Of a stretch of 64,000 nucleotides of DNA, positions 16,661 to 25,855 are shown piece by piece (position 1 is the first letter of the stretch; each line of letters begins with the position of its first letter). The translations under genes and the position numbers were made by a program. The DNA lies in the NCBI RefSeq assembly GCF_019890675.1, contig NZ_JAIOAA010000002.1, positions 620,001 to 684,000 on the forward strand. The letters run 5' to 3'. Under the pieces are notes generated by a model. The model saw only the letters and a list, made by a program, of their open reading frames with translations, searched no databases and was not told the origin of the DNA. The DNA comes from Micromonospora sp. PLK6-60 (GTDB lineage: Bacteria; Actinomycetota; Actinomycetes; Mycobacteriales; Micromonosporaceae).

Positions 16661-16997
16661 GCGGCCCGCGTCGGTGGGCGGCCGCGTCGGTGGGCGGCCG
16701 GCGTTGCCCACTCGTCCCGGCCGGGCCCGGCCGGCACCTGCGGCCGGCCGGGGCGTGGTCCGCTGCCAGCAGATCCTCCGGGCGTGCGAGCCGTCGGCGG
16801 CGACCACTGTCGGTGACCCTGACGGGAGCCACGACACCCTGTGCGCGTGATACCTCAGAGTCATCAAAATTACTCTGAGGTATCACGCTCGATCGCACGT
16901 CCGCCGTCCGCCCACGGACCTCAGCCGGGGGAGCGGTCGGCGCCTAAGATGGCGATCGATCCGACAGTGCGGCGCGTGGAACGGAGAGCAGCCAGAG
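16661..16997. other. Intergenic region with hairpin and short direct repeats
   Basis: These 337 bases between pcaR and a small secreted protein gene hold two contiguous copies of GCGTCGGTGGGCGGCC (16668-16683, 16684-16699) and the AT-rich-loop hairpin at 16845-16888. No gene is seen. CGGAGAG just before 16998 serves the next gene. Confidence 0.6.
16845..16888. repeat. Perfect hairpin, GCGTGATACCTC family copy 1
   Basis: The 17-base arms GCGTGATACCTCAGAGT (16845-16861) and ACTCTGAGGTATCACGC (16872-16888) pair perfectly over a 10-base AT-rich loop. A second, longer copy of the same stem lies at 37638-37685. It can act as a terminator for the pca operon and appears to be a dispersed genomic element. 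Confidence 0.75.
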
Positions 16998-17279
16998 ATG
17001 TCGCGTGGGCGTGGGGCCGGGGTGCTGGTGGCCGTCCTGGTCGCCCTGTACGCGCTGTCGCTGGTCACCCCGCTGGTGTCGCCGTTCGCCCGGTATCCGC
17101 TGTACCTCGTCAAGTGCGGGGGACAGCCCGTGGTCGCCTCGGACTTCGCGGCGTCCTACACCTACCGGGCACCGGGCAGCGACGGCTACGGCGTCACCAT
17201 CCTGACGAGTCACTTCTTCTGCACCGTCGCCGAGGCCGAGCGGGCGGGGTTCCGACGAGACACGTTGCCCCCTGGCTGA
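16998..17279 (+). CDS. Small membrane-anchored or secreted protein of unknown function
   Basis: I do not recognise this 93-residue protein. It has one hydrophobic N-terminal segment (about residues 8-28, VLVAVLVALYALSLVTPLV) that could be a signal anchor. The outside domain has two Cys (KCGGQPVV and FFCTVAEAE) that may form a disulfide. RBS-like CGGAGAG precedes the ATG. It ends 14 bases from the convergent GH3 gene. Confidence 0.6.
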   Translation: MSRGRGAGVLVAVLVALYALSLVTPLVSPFARYPLYLVKCGGQPVVASDFAASYTYRAPGSDGYGVTILTSHFFCTVAEAERAGFRRDTLPPG

Positions 17280-17293
17280 CGGCCGCCGGGTCG

Positions 17294-19609
17294 TCACCTG
17301 ACCTCGGACGTGGTCCAGCGCGCGGACGCGTTGGTGACCGGCACCGTCGCACCGACCAGCGTGGTCAGCGCCTCGGTGTCCCGCCGCACACTGGTGCCGA
17401 CCCAGAGTTCGACCTCGCCGGGCTCCACGACCCGGGTCAGCGTCCGGTCGGAGAAGGCCAGCCGGGTGGTGGGCACCGTCAGCTCGACGGTGACGGACTG
17501 GCCCGGCGCCAGGTGGACCCGCCGGTAGCCGAGCAACTGCGCCACCGGCCGGGTCACCGAGGCCACCGGGTCGTGGCCGTACAGCTGGACCACGTCGTCG
17601 CCGGCGACCGGGCCGGTGTTGGTCACCCGCACGGTCACCGGCAGCATCCCGCCGGTCGGCGCCGTGGCCGGCGCGGTCAGGTCCGCGTACGCGAACGTGG
17701 TGTACGACAGGCCGTGGCCGAACGGCGCCACCGGCGTGGTCGACAGGTTGGTCACCTCGGTGCCCGCGCCGAGCGTGGGATGCAGGTACGAGTAGGGCTG
17801 GGCGCCGGCCGAGCGGGGCAGGCTGACCGGCAGCCGGCCCGACGGGTTGACCCGCCCGGAGAGCACCCCGGCGAGCGCGCTCGCGCCCTCCTCGCCGGGG
17901 AAGAACGCCTGCACCACCGCGGCGCACCGGGACAGCGCCCAGTCGACGGCGTACGGCCGGCCGGTGACCAGCACGAGCACGACCGGGGTGCCGGTCGCCA
18001 GCACCGCCTCGACCAGCTCGCGCTGGACGCCGGGCAGCTCCAGGTCGTCCCGGTCGCAGCCCTCGCCGACCGTGCCGCGCCCGAACAGTCCCGCGTGGTC
18101 GCCGACCACCAGCACGGCGACCTCCGCGGCGGCCGCCGCGGCGACGGCCTCGTCGAAGCCGGAGCGGTCGTCGGTGTCCACGTCGCAGCCCCACGCCGAG
18201 GCGACCGAGTCGGGACCGAACTCGTCGCGCAGCGCGTCGAGCACCGTCGGCACCTCGATGCCGGTCTCCACGCCGGGGTGCTGGACGAGCACGTGGTTGA
18301 GGAAGGAGTAGCAGCCGAAGAGGGCGCCCTGCCGGTCGGCGTTCGGGCCGATGACCGCCACCCGCCGGCCCGCCGGCACCGGGAGCACGCCGTCGTTGGC
18401 GACCAGGATGACCGACTCCTCGGCGAGGCGGCGGGCGATGGACCGGTGCTCCGGCGAGTCGAGGTCGACCGCCGGCGGCGGCTCCGCCGTGAACGTCGCG
18501 TCGAGCAGCCCGAGCTCCAGCTTCTGGCGCAGCACCCGCAGCACCGCGCGGTCGACGACCGCCTCGTCGAGGGTGCCGGCCCGCACCGACTGCCGCAGGG
18601 TCAGGTAGGCGTCGCCGGTGGGCAGCTCGACGTCGACCCCGGCGGTCAGTGCCTGCACCGCCGCCGCCGCGTGGTCGCCCGCGACGTGGTGCAGCAGGTT
18701 GAGGAACGCCACCCCGAAGTAGTCGGCCACCACCGTGCCGTCGAAGCCCCACCGGTCCCGCAGCACACCGGTCAGCAACGCCGGGTCGGCCGCCACCGGC
18801 ACCCCGTCGATCTCGGCGTAGGAGTGCATGACGCTGCGCGCGTCGCCGTCGAGGATCGCCATCTCGAACGGCGGGAGCAGCACGTCGGCGATCTCCCGCG
18901 GACCGGCGTGCACCGGGGCGAAGTTGCGCCCGGCCCGGGAGGCGGAGTATCCGACGAAGTGCTTCAGCGTGGCGTGCACCCCCTGCGACTGCAGGCCCCG
19001 CACGTACGCGGTGCCGATGGTCCCGACCAGGTAGGGGTCCTCGGCGATGCACTCGTCGACCCGGCCCCAGCGCGGGTCGCGGATCACGTCGAGCACCGGG
19101 GCGAGGCCCTGGTGCACGCCCAGCGCCCGCATCGACGCCCCGATCGACGCGGCCATCTCGGCGACCAGGTCGGGATCGCAGGCGGCGCCCCACGCCAGCG
19201 GGGTGGGGAAGGTGGCCGCCTTCCAGGCCGACAGCCCGGTCAGGCACTCCTCGTGCACGATCGCCGGGATGCCCAGCCGGGTGCCGGTCACCAGGTCGGA
19301 CTGGAACTTCCACAGCCACGACGCCCGGGCGACGGGGTCCACCGGCCGCGTCCCGTACGCCCGGGTGAGGTGTCCGAGCCCGTGCCGGGAGAAGTCCTCG
19401 AGCCGGCCGACGTCGCCGAACTCGCCCTGCAACGGGGCGACCGTCTCGCCGTCCTCCTTCTCCCAGAAGCCGACGAGCTGGGCGACCTTCTCCTCGATCG
19501 TCATCCGGCCGAGCAGCTCACGTACCCGAGCCTCGCCGTCCGGCCGGTCGTGGTCCGGACCTGCCTGGGCCGGTACCGGCCCGGCCACCGCCCCGCGGAG
19601 CTCAGTCAT
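17294..19609 (-). CDS. bxlA: GH3 beta-xylosidase/beta-glucosidase (bxlA-like)
   Basis: This 771-residue cytoplasmic glycosidase (no signal peptide) has the GH3 N-terminal barrel with LGIPAIVHEECLTGL, APVLDVIRDPRWGR and LKHFVGYS. The nucleophile Asp is in VVADYFGV (about residue 296). The GH3_C domain and a C-terminal fibronectin III-like domain (about residues 660-755) follow. It is the last gene of an operon with a xylobiose-type importer, in the order known for Streptomyces bxlEFGA, so hydrolysis of imported xylobiose/xylo-oligosaccharides is most likely. Activity on beta-glucosides is also common in the family. Confidence 0.88.
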   Translation of the reverse strand: MTELRGAVAGPVPAQAGPDHDRPDGEARVRELLGRMTIEEKVAQLVGFWEKEDGETVAPLQGEFGDVGRLEDFSRHGLGHLTRAYGTRPVDPVARASWLWKFQSDLVTGTRLGIPAIVHEECLTGLSAWKAATFPTPLAWGAACDPDLVAEMAASIGASMRALGVHQGLAPVLDVIRDPRWGRVDECIAEDPYLVGTIGTAYVRGLQSQGVHATLKHFVGYSASRAGRNFAPVHAGPREIADVLLPPFEMAILDGDARSVMHSYAEIDGVPVAADPALLTGVLRDRWGFDGTVVADYFGVAFLNLLHHVAGDHAAAAVQALTAGVDVELPTGDAYLTLRQSVRAGTLDEAVVDRAVLRVLRQKLELGLLDATFTAEPPPAVDLDSPEHRSIARRLAEESVILVANDGVLPVPAGRRVAVIGPNADRQGALFGCYSFLNHVLVQHPGVETGIEVPTVLDALRDEFGPDSVASAWGCDVDTDDRSGFDEAVAAAAAAEVAVLVVGDHAGLFGRGTVGEGCDRDDLELPGVQRELVEAVLATGTPVVLVLVTGRPYAVDWALSRCAAVVQAFFPGEEGASALAGVLSGRVNPSGRLPVSLPRSAGAQPYSYLHPTLGAGTEVTNLSTTPVAPFGHGLSYTTFAYADLTAPATAPTGGMLPVTVRVTNTGPVAGDDVVQLYGHDPVASVTRPVAQLLGYRRVHLAPGQSVTVELTVPTTRLAFSDRTLTRVVEPGEVELWVGTSVRRDTEALTTLVGATVPVTNASARWTTSEVR

Positions 19610-19648
19610 GCTGTGCCTTTCCCTTGGTTGTGCGCGTACCGCTGTGGT

Positions 19649-20512
19649 TCAGCCCTTGACCGCACCCTGTAGGCCGCCGACGATCTGCTTCTCGGCGAAG
19701 GTGAAGAAAAGGAGTGCCGGCAGCATTGCCAGCGAGGTGAAGGCGAGGATGCCCGCCGTGTCGGAGGTGTACTGGCTGGAGAAGTTCTGCACGCCCAGCG
19801 GCAGGGTGTGCAGGCTGGCGTCGCCGAGGACCAGCAGCGGCAGCAGGAAGGCGTTCCAACTCGCCACGAACGCGAGGATCCCGACGGTGACCAGCGCGGG
19901 CCGCGACAGCGGCAGCACGATGCGCCAGAGGAACCCGATCCGGCCGGTGCCGTCGATGGCGGCGGCGTCCTCCAACTCCCGGGGGATGGCGGACAGGAAC
20001 GGCCGCAGGATGACGATCGTCAGCGGCAGCTGGAAGGCGATCTGCGGAAGCATCACCGCGTAGTACGAGTTGATCAGATTCAGGTCGCGCAGCATGAGAT
20101 AGAGCGGCAGGATCGCCGCTCCGGCCGGGAAGAGCAGGCCGAGGGTGAAGAAGGTGTAGAGCGCCTCGCGCCCCCGGAAGGTGTACCGGGCCAGCACGAA
20201 CGCGGCGCCGACCCCGAGCAGCACGACGCCGAGCGTCGTACCCAGGGCGATCACCCCGCTGTTGAGGGCCTGCCCCCAGAAGTCGCTTCTGGTCAACACC
20301 CGGGCGTAGTTGTCCCAGACCCACGGGTCGGGCAACCCGGCCGGGTCCGCCACGATCTGCGGGGTGGTGCGGAAGCCGCCGACGATCACGTAGACCACCG
20401 GGGTGATCGACACGGCGGCGACGGCCAGCGCCAGCGCGTAGGTGAGCGGACTGCTCCACGCGAAGGGGCGCTTGGCGGACGTGGACGGCACGGCGTTCGC
20501 GGTCACGGTCAC
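19649..20512 (-). CDS. bxlG: Sugar ABC transporter permease (MalG-like, bxlG-like)
   Basis: This 287-residue CUT1 permease has six predicted spans and the EAA loop ELEDAAAIDGTGRIGFLWRIVLPLSRPA around residues 190-215. The GTG start forms a GTGA overlap with bxlF. It should pair with BxlF to move xylo-oligosaccharides. No ATPase gene is in the operon, so a shared MsiK-type ATPase is expected to energise it, as in Streptomyces. Confidence 0.91.
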   Translation of the reverse strand: MTVTANAVPSTSAKRPFAWSSPLTYALALAVAAVSITPVVYVIVGGFRTTPQIVADPAGLPDPWVWDNYARVLTRSDFWGQALNSGVIALGTTLGVVLLGVGAAFVLARYTFRGREALYTFFTLGLLFPAGAAILPLYLMLRDLNLINSYYAVMLPQIAFQLPLTIVILRPFLSAIPRELEDAAAIDGTGRIGFLWRIVLPLSRPALVTVGILAFVASWNAFLLPLLVLGDASLHTLPLGVQNFSSQYTSDTAGILAFTSLAMLPALLFFTFAEKQIVGGLQGAVKG

Positions 20513-21504
20513 TTCGCCCTTCCGGTGATGGCGCCCTGGAGGTCGCGGCGCAACAGGAAGCGCTGGAACAGCAGCGCGGCGACGAATGAGATGACGAAGA
20601 GGATCACCGCGACGGCGTTGCCGTACCCCCACAGCCGGGCGAAGAACCCGTTGTCCACCATGTACGTCGCCATGGTGGCCGAGGCGCCCAGCGACCGCAC
20701 GGCGGGCACCGAGGTCACCCAGATCATGTCGAAGATCTGCAGTGATCCGATCATGGACAGGAACATCCAGATCCGGATGGTCGGCGCCAGCAACGGCAGC
20801 GTCACGTGCCGCTGGATCTGCCACCAGCTCGCCCCGTCGATCTGGGCGGCCTCGGTCAACTCCTCCGGCACGTTCGACAGGCCGGCGAGCAGCAGGATGA
20901 TCGCGAAGCCGACGTACTTCCAGGTGAGGATGAACAGCAGGGTCCAGATGACCAGGTCCAGGTCGGCGAGCCAGGCCTGCACCAGGAAGCCCAGCCCGAG
21001 CGACTCCAGCATCGCGTTGACCGTGCCGGCGTCGGCCAGCAGCAGCTTCCACATGATGCCGACGGTGACCTCGGCGAGCACGTAGGGCACGAAGGCCAGC
21101 AGCCGGAACACGGTGCGGCCGCGGAAGTTGCGGTTGAGCAGCAGGGCCACGGCCAGGGCGATGGGGCCCTGGATCACCAGCGACCCGAACACGATGATCG
21201 CGTTGTTGCGCAGCGCGTCGAGGAAGATCGGGTCCTGGAAGGCGAGGACGTAGTTGTCGAAGCCGACGTAGTCGGTGGGCTTTCCGACGCCGCGCCACCG
21301 GAAGAGGCTGTAGTAGAAGGCGAAGCCCATCGGCACCAGTACGAACGTCACGTAGACGAGCACGGCCGGCGTGGTGAGACCGATGATCTCGAACCACTTG
21401 CGGCGGGTCTCCCCGGCCCGGGCGGACGAGCGGCCGGGCCGGGGCCTCGCCGGCGGCGCGTCCGCGCCGCCGGCGAGATCCAGGGAGGGGTTGGTGGCGG
21501 TCAC
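20509..21504 (-). CDS. bxlF: Sugar ABC transporter permease (MalF-like, bxlF-like)
   Basis: This 331-residue CUT1 permease has a charged N-terminal tail, a first span at about residues 45-65 (FEIIGLTTPAVLVYVTFVLVP) and the EAA loop ELTEAAQIDGASWWQIQRHVTLPLLAPT. The GTG start overlaps the bxlE stop by 4 bases and the stop overlaps bxlG by 4 bases, so all three importer genes are translationally coupled. Confidence 0.91.
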   Translation of the reverse strand: MTATNPSLDLAGGADAPPARPRPGRSSARAGETRRKWFEIIGLTTPAVLVYVTFVLVPMGFAFYYSLFRWRGVGKPTDYVGFDNYVLAFQDPIFLDALRNNAIIVFGSLVIQGPIALAVALLLNRNFRGRTVFRLLAFVPYVLAEVTVGIMWKLLLADAGTVNAMLESLGLGFLVQAWLADLDLVIWTLLFILTWKYVGFAIILLLAGLSNVPEELTEAAQIDGASWWQIQRHVTLPLLAPTIRIWMFLSMIGSLQIFDMIWVTSVPAVRSLGASATMATYMVDNGFFARLWGYGNAVAVILFVISFVAALLFQRFLLRRDLQGAITGRAK

Positions 21505-22808
21505 TTGCGCGCGGCCGCCTTCATGGCGTCGACGACCTTCTCCGGGGTGCCGTTGCCGGCGAAGATGGCGACGATCGCGTCGTTCATCGCGTTGCCGACG
21601 GTGCTGCCGAAGGCCGTGTCCAGCCAGAGCTGCACGTAGGTCGCCCCGCTGGTGGCCTCCAGGATGGACCGCAGGGCGGGATCCTGGACGCCGGCCTCGG
21701 CGCCCTTGGCCACCGGCAGGCCGGTGCCGGTCTCGGCGTAGCCCTTCTGCACCTCGGGGCTCACCAGGTACTTGAGGAACTCGACGCACTCGGCCGGGGC
21801 GTTCTTGGCGCAGGCGAACCCGTCGCCACCGCCGAGGGCCGCCTTCGGGTCACCGGGGGAGCCGGAGAGCGCCGGCACCGGGAACCAGCCGATGAACTTG
21901 TTCAGCGCGGCCTTGTCCGCGGCGACCGTGTCCAGCGTGCCCTTGTTCCAGTCGCCCATCAGCTCCATCGCGGCCTTGCCGTTGGCGAGCAGACCGTTGG
22001 CGCTGGTCGGGTCGTTCTGGCCCGGGGTGGCGATGAAGTTGTTCTGGAACGGCTTGGTGTCGATGAAGGTCTTCAGGTCCTGGCCGGCCTTGACGAAGCA
22101 CGGGTCGTCGAAGGACAGGTCGGTGGAGGCCTTCTTCAGGGTGTCGACCGAGCAGGCGCGCAGCGCGAAGTTGTACCACCAGTGCGCGGCGGGCCACTTG
22201 TCACCGGCGCCGACGGCGATCGGGATGACGTTTATCGCCTTGAGCTTGGTGACCGCGTCGTTGAGCTCGTCGAAGTTGGTCGGCGGGGCGGCGATGCCGG
22301 CCCGCTGGAACATGTCCTTGTTGTACCAGATGCCCTCGATGCCCATCCGGTACGGCAGGCCGTACTGCTTGCCGTTGGCCTGCCAGATCTCGGCCGCGCT
22401 GCCGATGTTGGCAACCTCGTCCTTGACCTGCTCGGTGATGTCCTTGAGGTAGTCGGCCTCGACCTGCTCGCGGATCTCGCCACCACCCCAGGACTGGAAG
22501 ATGTCCGGCGGGTCGCTGCTGAGCAGCGCGGCGGGCAGCCGGGTGCGCTGGAGTTGGTTGGTCTCGATCCCCTCGGCCTGGATCGTGACCGTCGGGTGGA
22601 GGGCGGAGAAGTCCTTGGCGACCTTCTCCCAGTAGGTCTTGCCGGGACCGTCCTGGGACGCGTTGTGCCACCAGGTCAGGGTCACCGGGTTCTTGTAGAG
22701 CTCGCTCTCTGCGGGTTCCTCGTCGCCGCCGCTGTTGCACCCGGCGACAACGAGAGCGCTGGTCATAAAGAGTGCCAGAACGGCACTCGCACGGCGCTTC
22801 GTCGCCAT
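21501..22808 (-). CDS. bxlE: Sugar-binding lipoprotein, xylobiose type (bxlE-like)
   Basis: This 435-residue type 1 extracellular binding protein has a signal with lipobox VAGC (Cys about residue 24). The mature start is VTLTWWHNASQDGPGKTYWEKVAKDF, and PYRMGIEGIWYNKDMF and a GDWNKG segment follow. It begins the importer operon and is divergent from a LacI regulator. The operon order and the GH3/GH43/GH10 neighbours support xylobiose or xylo-oligosaccharides as ligand; this is inference from context. Confidence 0.9.
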   Translation of the reverse strand: MATKRRASAVLALFMTSALVVAGCNSGGDEEPAESELYKNPVTLTWWHNASQDGPGKTYWEKVAKDFSALHPTVTIQAEGIETNQLQRTRLPAALLSSDPPDIFQSWGGGEIREQVEADYLKDITEQVKDEVANIGSAAEIWQANGKQYGLPYRMGIEGIWYNKDMFQRAGIAAPPTNFDELNDAVTKLKAINVIPIAVGAGDKWPAAHWWYNFALRACSVDTLKKASTDLSFDDPCFVKAGQDLKTFIDTKPFQNNFIATPGQNDPTSANGLLANGKAAMELMGDWNKGTLDTVAADKAALNKFIGWFPVPALSGSPGDPKAALGGGDGFACAKNAPAECVEFLKYLVSPEVQKGYAETGTGLPVAKGAEAGVQDPALRSILEATSGATYVQLWLDTAFGSTVGNAMNDAIVAIFAGNGTPEKVVDAMKAAARK

Positions 22809-22854
22809 CGATGTCTCCTCGACTAGTCAGTCGCGGTACTCGGCCTGCCGGGGA

Positions 22855-22882
22855 GTTTTACAGTGACGAAACACGATGTCAA
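22855..22882 (-). promoter_or_regulatory. Candidate bxlE promoter
   Basis: On the minus strand TTGACA (22882-22877) and TAAAAC (22860-22855) are 16 bases apart, with initiation expected near 22848, about 40 bases before the ATG. The LacI-type palindrome at 22890-22903 sits immediately upstream of the -35. Confidence 0.5.
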
Positions 22883-22889
22883 TCGGTAT

Positions 22890-22903
22890 CGATAACGTTT
22901 TCG
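22890..22903. promoter_or_regulatory. Candidate LacI-family operator in the bxlE/bxlR gap
   Basis: CGATAACGTTTTCG is a 14-base palindrome with one mismatched pair around a central ACGT, flanked by T and A to give a 16-base symmetric site. LacI-family proteins typically bind such sites with a central CG. It lies between the divergent importer operon and the LacI gene and could control both. Confidence 0.6.
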
Positions 22904-22947
22904 ACTCGTCGTGACGCTGCCCCGACCGGCCCTCTATCATCTTCGGC

Positions 22948-23964
22948 GTGGCGTTCCCCCAGCGCGTCAAGATGTCGGACGTGGCCCGTGCGGCCGGCGT
23001 CTCGGTGGCAACTGTATCGAAAGTTGTCAATGGTCGGTACGGCGTGGCGCAGGCGACCGTCGAGCGCGTCCAGCAGGTCATCCACGAGCTCGGGTACGAG
23101 GCCAGCCTGGGTGCGCAGAGCCTGCGCAGCCACCGCACGAACGTGCTGGGCATCCTGGTCGCCGAGTTCGAGCCGTTCTCCACCGAGCTGCTCAAGGGGG
23201 CGTCCCGCGAGGTGGCCGGCACCGGTTACCAACTGCTCGCCTACTCCGGCGGCGACGGTGGCGGCGACGGCGAGGGGGTGGCCGTGGGCTGGGAGCGGCG
23301 GTCGCTGGCCCGGCTCTCCGGAACGCTCATCGACGGGGCGGTGATCGTCACCCCGACCGTGGTCGAGACCAAGCACGGCTTCCACGTCGTCGCCGTCGAC
23401 CCGCACACCGGCCCGTCCGGCCTGCCCACCGTCGACTCGGACAACTTCGCCGGCGCCGTGCTGGCGACCAACCACCTGCTGGAGCTCGGCCACCGGCGGA
23501 TCGGGCACCTCAGCGGTCGCGCCGACCTCGAGTCGGCGCGGCTGCGGGAGGCGGGCTTCCGCAAGGCGATGGCCGACGCCGGGGTGCCGGTGGACGAGCG
23601 GCTGGTCGGGGTGGGCGGCTTCAAGACCGAGAGCGCCGCCGGTACGGCCGCCGAGCTGCTCGCGCTGCCCGACCGGCCGACCGCGATCTTCGCGGGCAAC
23701 GACCTGTCGGCGATCTCCACCATGGACGTCGCCCGGAGCATGGGGCTCACGGTGCCCGACGACCTCTCGGTGATCGGTTTCGACAACGTCCCGGAGTCGG
23801 CGCTGGTCAACCCGCCGCTGACCACGATCAGCCAACCGCTGCAACGGATGGGCGCCGAGGCGTTGCGGCTGCTCATCGACCTGATCGCCGGCGTCGAGCG
23901 GGACACCCACATCCAACTCCCCACCGAGCTGGTGATCCGCGCGTCCTGCCGCCCCTGGCGCTGA
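22948..23964 (+). CDS. bxlR: LacI-family regulator of the xylobiose operon
   Basis: This 338-residue repressor has the LacI helix-turn-helix and hinge (VKMSDVARAAGVSVATVSKVVNGRYGVAQATVERVQQVI, residues 7-45). The periplasmic-binding-like effector domain follows, with a glycine-rich insert GGDGGGDGEG near residue 107. The start is GTG. Divergent placement next to bxlE matches the Streptomyces thermoviolaceus bxlR arrangement; xylobiose is the likely inducer by analogy. Confidence 0.88.
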   Translation: MAFPQRVKMSDVARAAGVSVATVSKVVNGRYGVAQATVERVQQVIHELGYEASLGAQSLRSHRTNVLGILVAEFEPFSTELLKGASREVAGTGYQLLAYSGGDGGGDGEGVAVGWERRSLARLSGTLIDGAVIVTPTVVETKHGFHVVAVDPHTGPSGLPTVDSDNFAGAVLATNHLLELGHRRIGHLSGRADLESARLREAGFRKAMADAGVPVDERLVGVGGFKTESAAGTAAELLALPDRPTAIFAGNDLSAISTMDVARSMGLTVPDDLSVIGFDNVPESALVNPPLTTISQPLQRMGAEALRLLIDLIAGVERDTHIQLPTELVIRASCRPWR

Positions 23965-24073
23965 CCCCACCCGCCGGGCCGGCCGGCGGCGCACCACCGA
24001 GTGGCCGCGCGGGTCTGTCCTCCGTGGCGGCAAGCCGTTACGGTGAGCGAGATTCCGGGATTTCCACGGGGAA

Positions 24074-24088
24074 GTTCCGGAAGTTCCG
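24074..24088 (+). promoter_or_regulatory. Shared xylan-gene motif, copy 1
   Basis: GTTCCGGAAGTTCCG begins 45 bases before the GH43 start codon. It contains overlapping GGAA-N-TTCC half-palindromes and is preceded by another GGGGAA. Related sequences start at 25812 and 27142, both upstream of xylanase genes. Confidence 0.5.
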
Positions 24089-24118
24089 CCGAAACGGGTC
24101 GAGCCGAAGGAGCCGTAC

Positions 24119-25744
24119 ATGTCGACGGAGATCGCAGACGTGGCCACGACCGCCCGGTCGATCCGCAACCCGGTCCTGCCGGGGTTCCACCCGGATCCGT
24201 CGATCCTGCGGGTGGGCGACGACTACTACCTGGCCACCTCGACCTTCGAGTGGTACCCGGGCGTGCGCGTGCACCACTCCCGCGACCTGGTCCACTGGCG
24301 CGCCCTGGGCGGCATCATCACCGACCGTCGGCTGCTGGACCTGTGCGGCTGCGGCGACTCCAACGGCGTCTGGGCGCCCGACCTGACCTACCACGACGGG
24401 CTGTTCCACCTGGTCTACAGCGACGTCGCCAGCTTCACCGGCGGCTACTGGGACCCGCAGAACTACCTGGTCACCGCTCCGGACATCAGCGGCCCGTGGT
24501 CCGATCCGGTGAAGCTGCACGCGCACGGCTTCGACGCCGCGCTCTTCCACGACGAGGACGGCAGCAGCTGGCTGCTGAGCCTGAGCGCCGACTGGCGGCC
24601 GGGGCGGGACCCCTTCGGCGGCATCGAGATCCAACGCTACGACCGCGCCCGGCGGGAACTGGTCGGCGAGCCGCGGCTCATCTTCCACGGCACCGCGGCC
24701 GGGCTGACCGAGGGGCCGCACATGTACCGCCGGGACGGCTGGTACTGGCTGGTCACCGCCGAGGGGGGCACCAGCTGGGAGCACCAGGTCACCGTCGCCC
24801 GGTCCCGGCACCTGCACGGCCCGTACCTGGCCGATCCGCGGGGGCCGCTGCTCACCTCCCTGGGCCACCCGGAGCTGCGCCTGCAGAAGGCCGGCCACGG
24901 CAGCCTCGTGCAGACCCCGCAGGGCGACTGGTACCTGGCCCACCTGACGGCCCGCCCGTACTCGCCCCGGGGCAACTGCGTGCTCGGCCGGGAGACCGCC
25001 ATCCAACGGGTCGACTGGCCCACCGGGCAGTGGCCGCGAATCCCCGGCGGCGTACCGGCCGACGCCGCCCCCGCCCCGGACCTGCCCGCCCACCCGTGGC
25101 CGGACGAGCCGGCGACCGACCACTTCGACGGCCCCGCGCTGGCGCCCTGCTGGTCGACGCTGCGCCGCCCGGCGAGCCCGGACTGGCTCGACCTCGCGGC
25201 GCGCCCGTCGCACCTGCGCCTGCACGGCGGGCAGTCGCCGGCCGGCCGGCAGACCCCGAGCCTGGTCGGGCGGCGGGTCGGGGCCGAGCGCTGCTCGCTC
25301 GAGACCATTGTCGAGTTCGACCCCGCCGGCCACCGGCAGTTGGCCGGCCTGACCGCCTACTACAACACCCGCAACTGGCACTACCTCTACCTGACCCGGG
25401 ACGACTACGACCGGGTGGTGCTGGAGCTGCTCAGCTGCGACCAGGGGCGCCGGACGGCCCATCCGGAACTCACCGTCGACGTCGCCGGCGCCACCCGGGT
25501 CGGCCTGCGGGCGAGCTTCGACGGGCCGGTGGTGCGCTTCGGCTACGACCTCGGCGCCGGCTGGCGGGAGCTGCCCGTGGCGCTGGACGCCACCATCCTC
25601 TCCGACGAGCACGCCGCGCAGGCGGTCGACGGGGAGCCGGTGGCCTGGGGCTTCACCGGCGCCTTCCTCGGCCTGTGGGTGCAGGACATCGGCGGCGACG
25701 GCGGGTACGCCGACTTCGACCACGCCACCTACCTCGAACACTGA
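24119..25744 (+). CDS. GH43 beta-xylosidase
   Basis: This 541-residue cytoplasmic enzyme releases xylose from the ends of xylo-oligosaccharides. The five-bladed propeller shows NPVLPGFHPDPSI with the catalytic base Asp26, GVWAPDLTYHDG with the pKa-tuning Asp, and TEGPHMYRRDG with the acid Glu. A C-terminal beta-sandwich (from about residue 335) is as in GH43 subfamily 11. There is no signal peptide. It shares an upstream motif with the xylanase genes, placing it in the same regulon. Confidence 0.93.
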   Translation: MSTEIADVATTARSIRNPVLPGFHPDPSILRVGDDYYLATSTFEWYPGVRVHHSRDLVHWRALGGIITDRRLLDLCGCGDSNGVWAPDLTYHDGLFHLVYSDVASFTGGYWDPQNYLVTAPDISGPWSDPVKLHAHGFDAALFHDEDGSSWLLSLSADWRPGRDPFGGIEIQRYDRARRELVGEPRLIFHGTAAGLTEGPHMYRRDGWYWLVTAEGGTSWEHQVTVARSRHLHGPYLADPRGPLLTSLGHPELRLQKAGHGSLVQTPQGDWYLAHLTARPYSPRGNCVLGRETAIQRVDWPTGQWPRIPGGVPADAAPAPDLPAHPWPDEPATDHFDGPALAPCWSTLRRPASPDWLDLAARPSHLRLHGGQSPAGRQTPSLVGRRVGAERCSLETIVEFDPAGHRQLAGLTAYYNTRNWHYLYLTRDDYDRVVLELLSCDQGRRTAHPELTVDVAGATRVGLRASFDGPVVRFGYDLGAGWRELPVALDATILSDEHAAQAVDGEPVAWGFTGAFLGLWVQDIGGDGGYADFDHATYLEH

Positions 25745-25811
25745 TCCGCCCCGGCGGCCGGTTGACGGATGACATCGATCTCCGTAATCATTCGGGCAAC
25801 TTGCGGAAAGA

Positions 25812-25826
25812 GTTCCGTAACTTTCG
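25812..25826 (+). promoter_or_regulatory. Shared xylan-gene motif, copy 2
   Basis: GTTCCGTAACTTTCG begins 44 bases before the GH10 start at 25856, almost the same spacing as copy 1 (45 bases). GCGGAAAG precedes it, giving an imperfect inverted repeat. Confidence 0.5.
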
Positions 25827-25855
25827 GAGTCGACCTGCTGCCCGGAAGGAAACCC

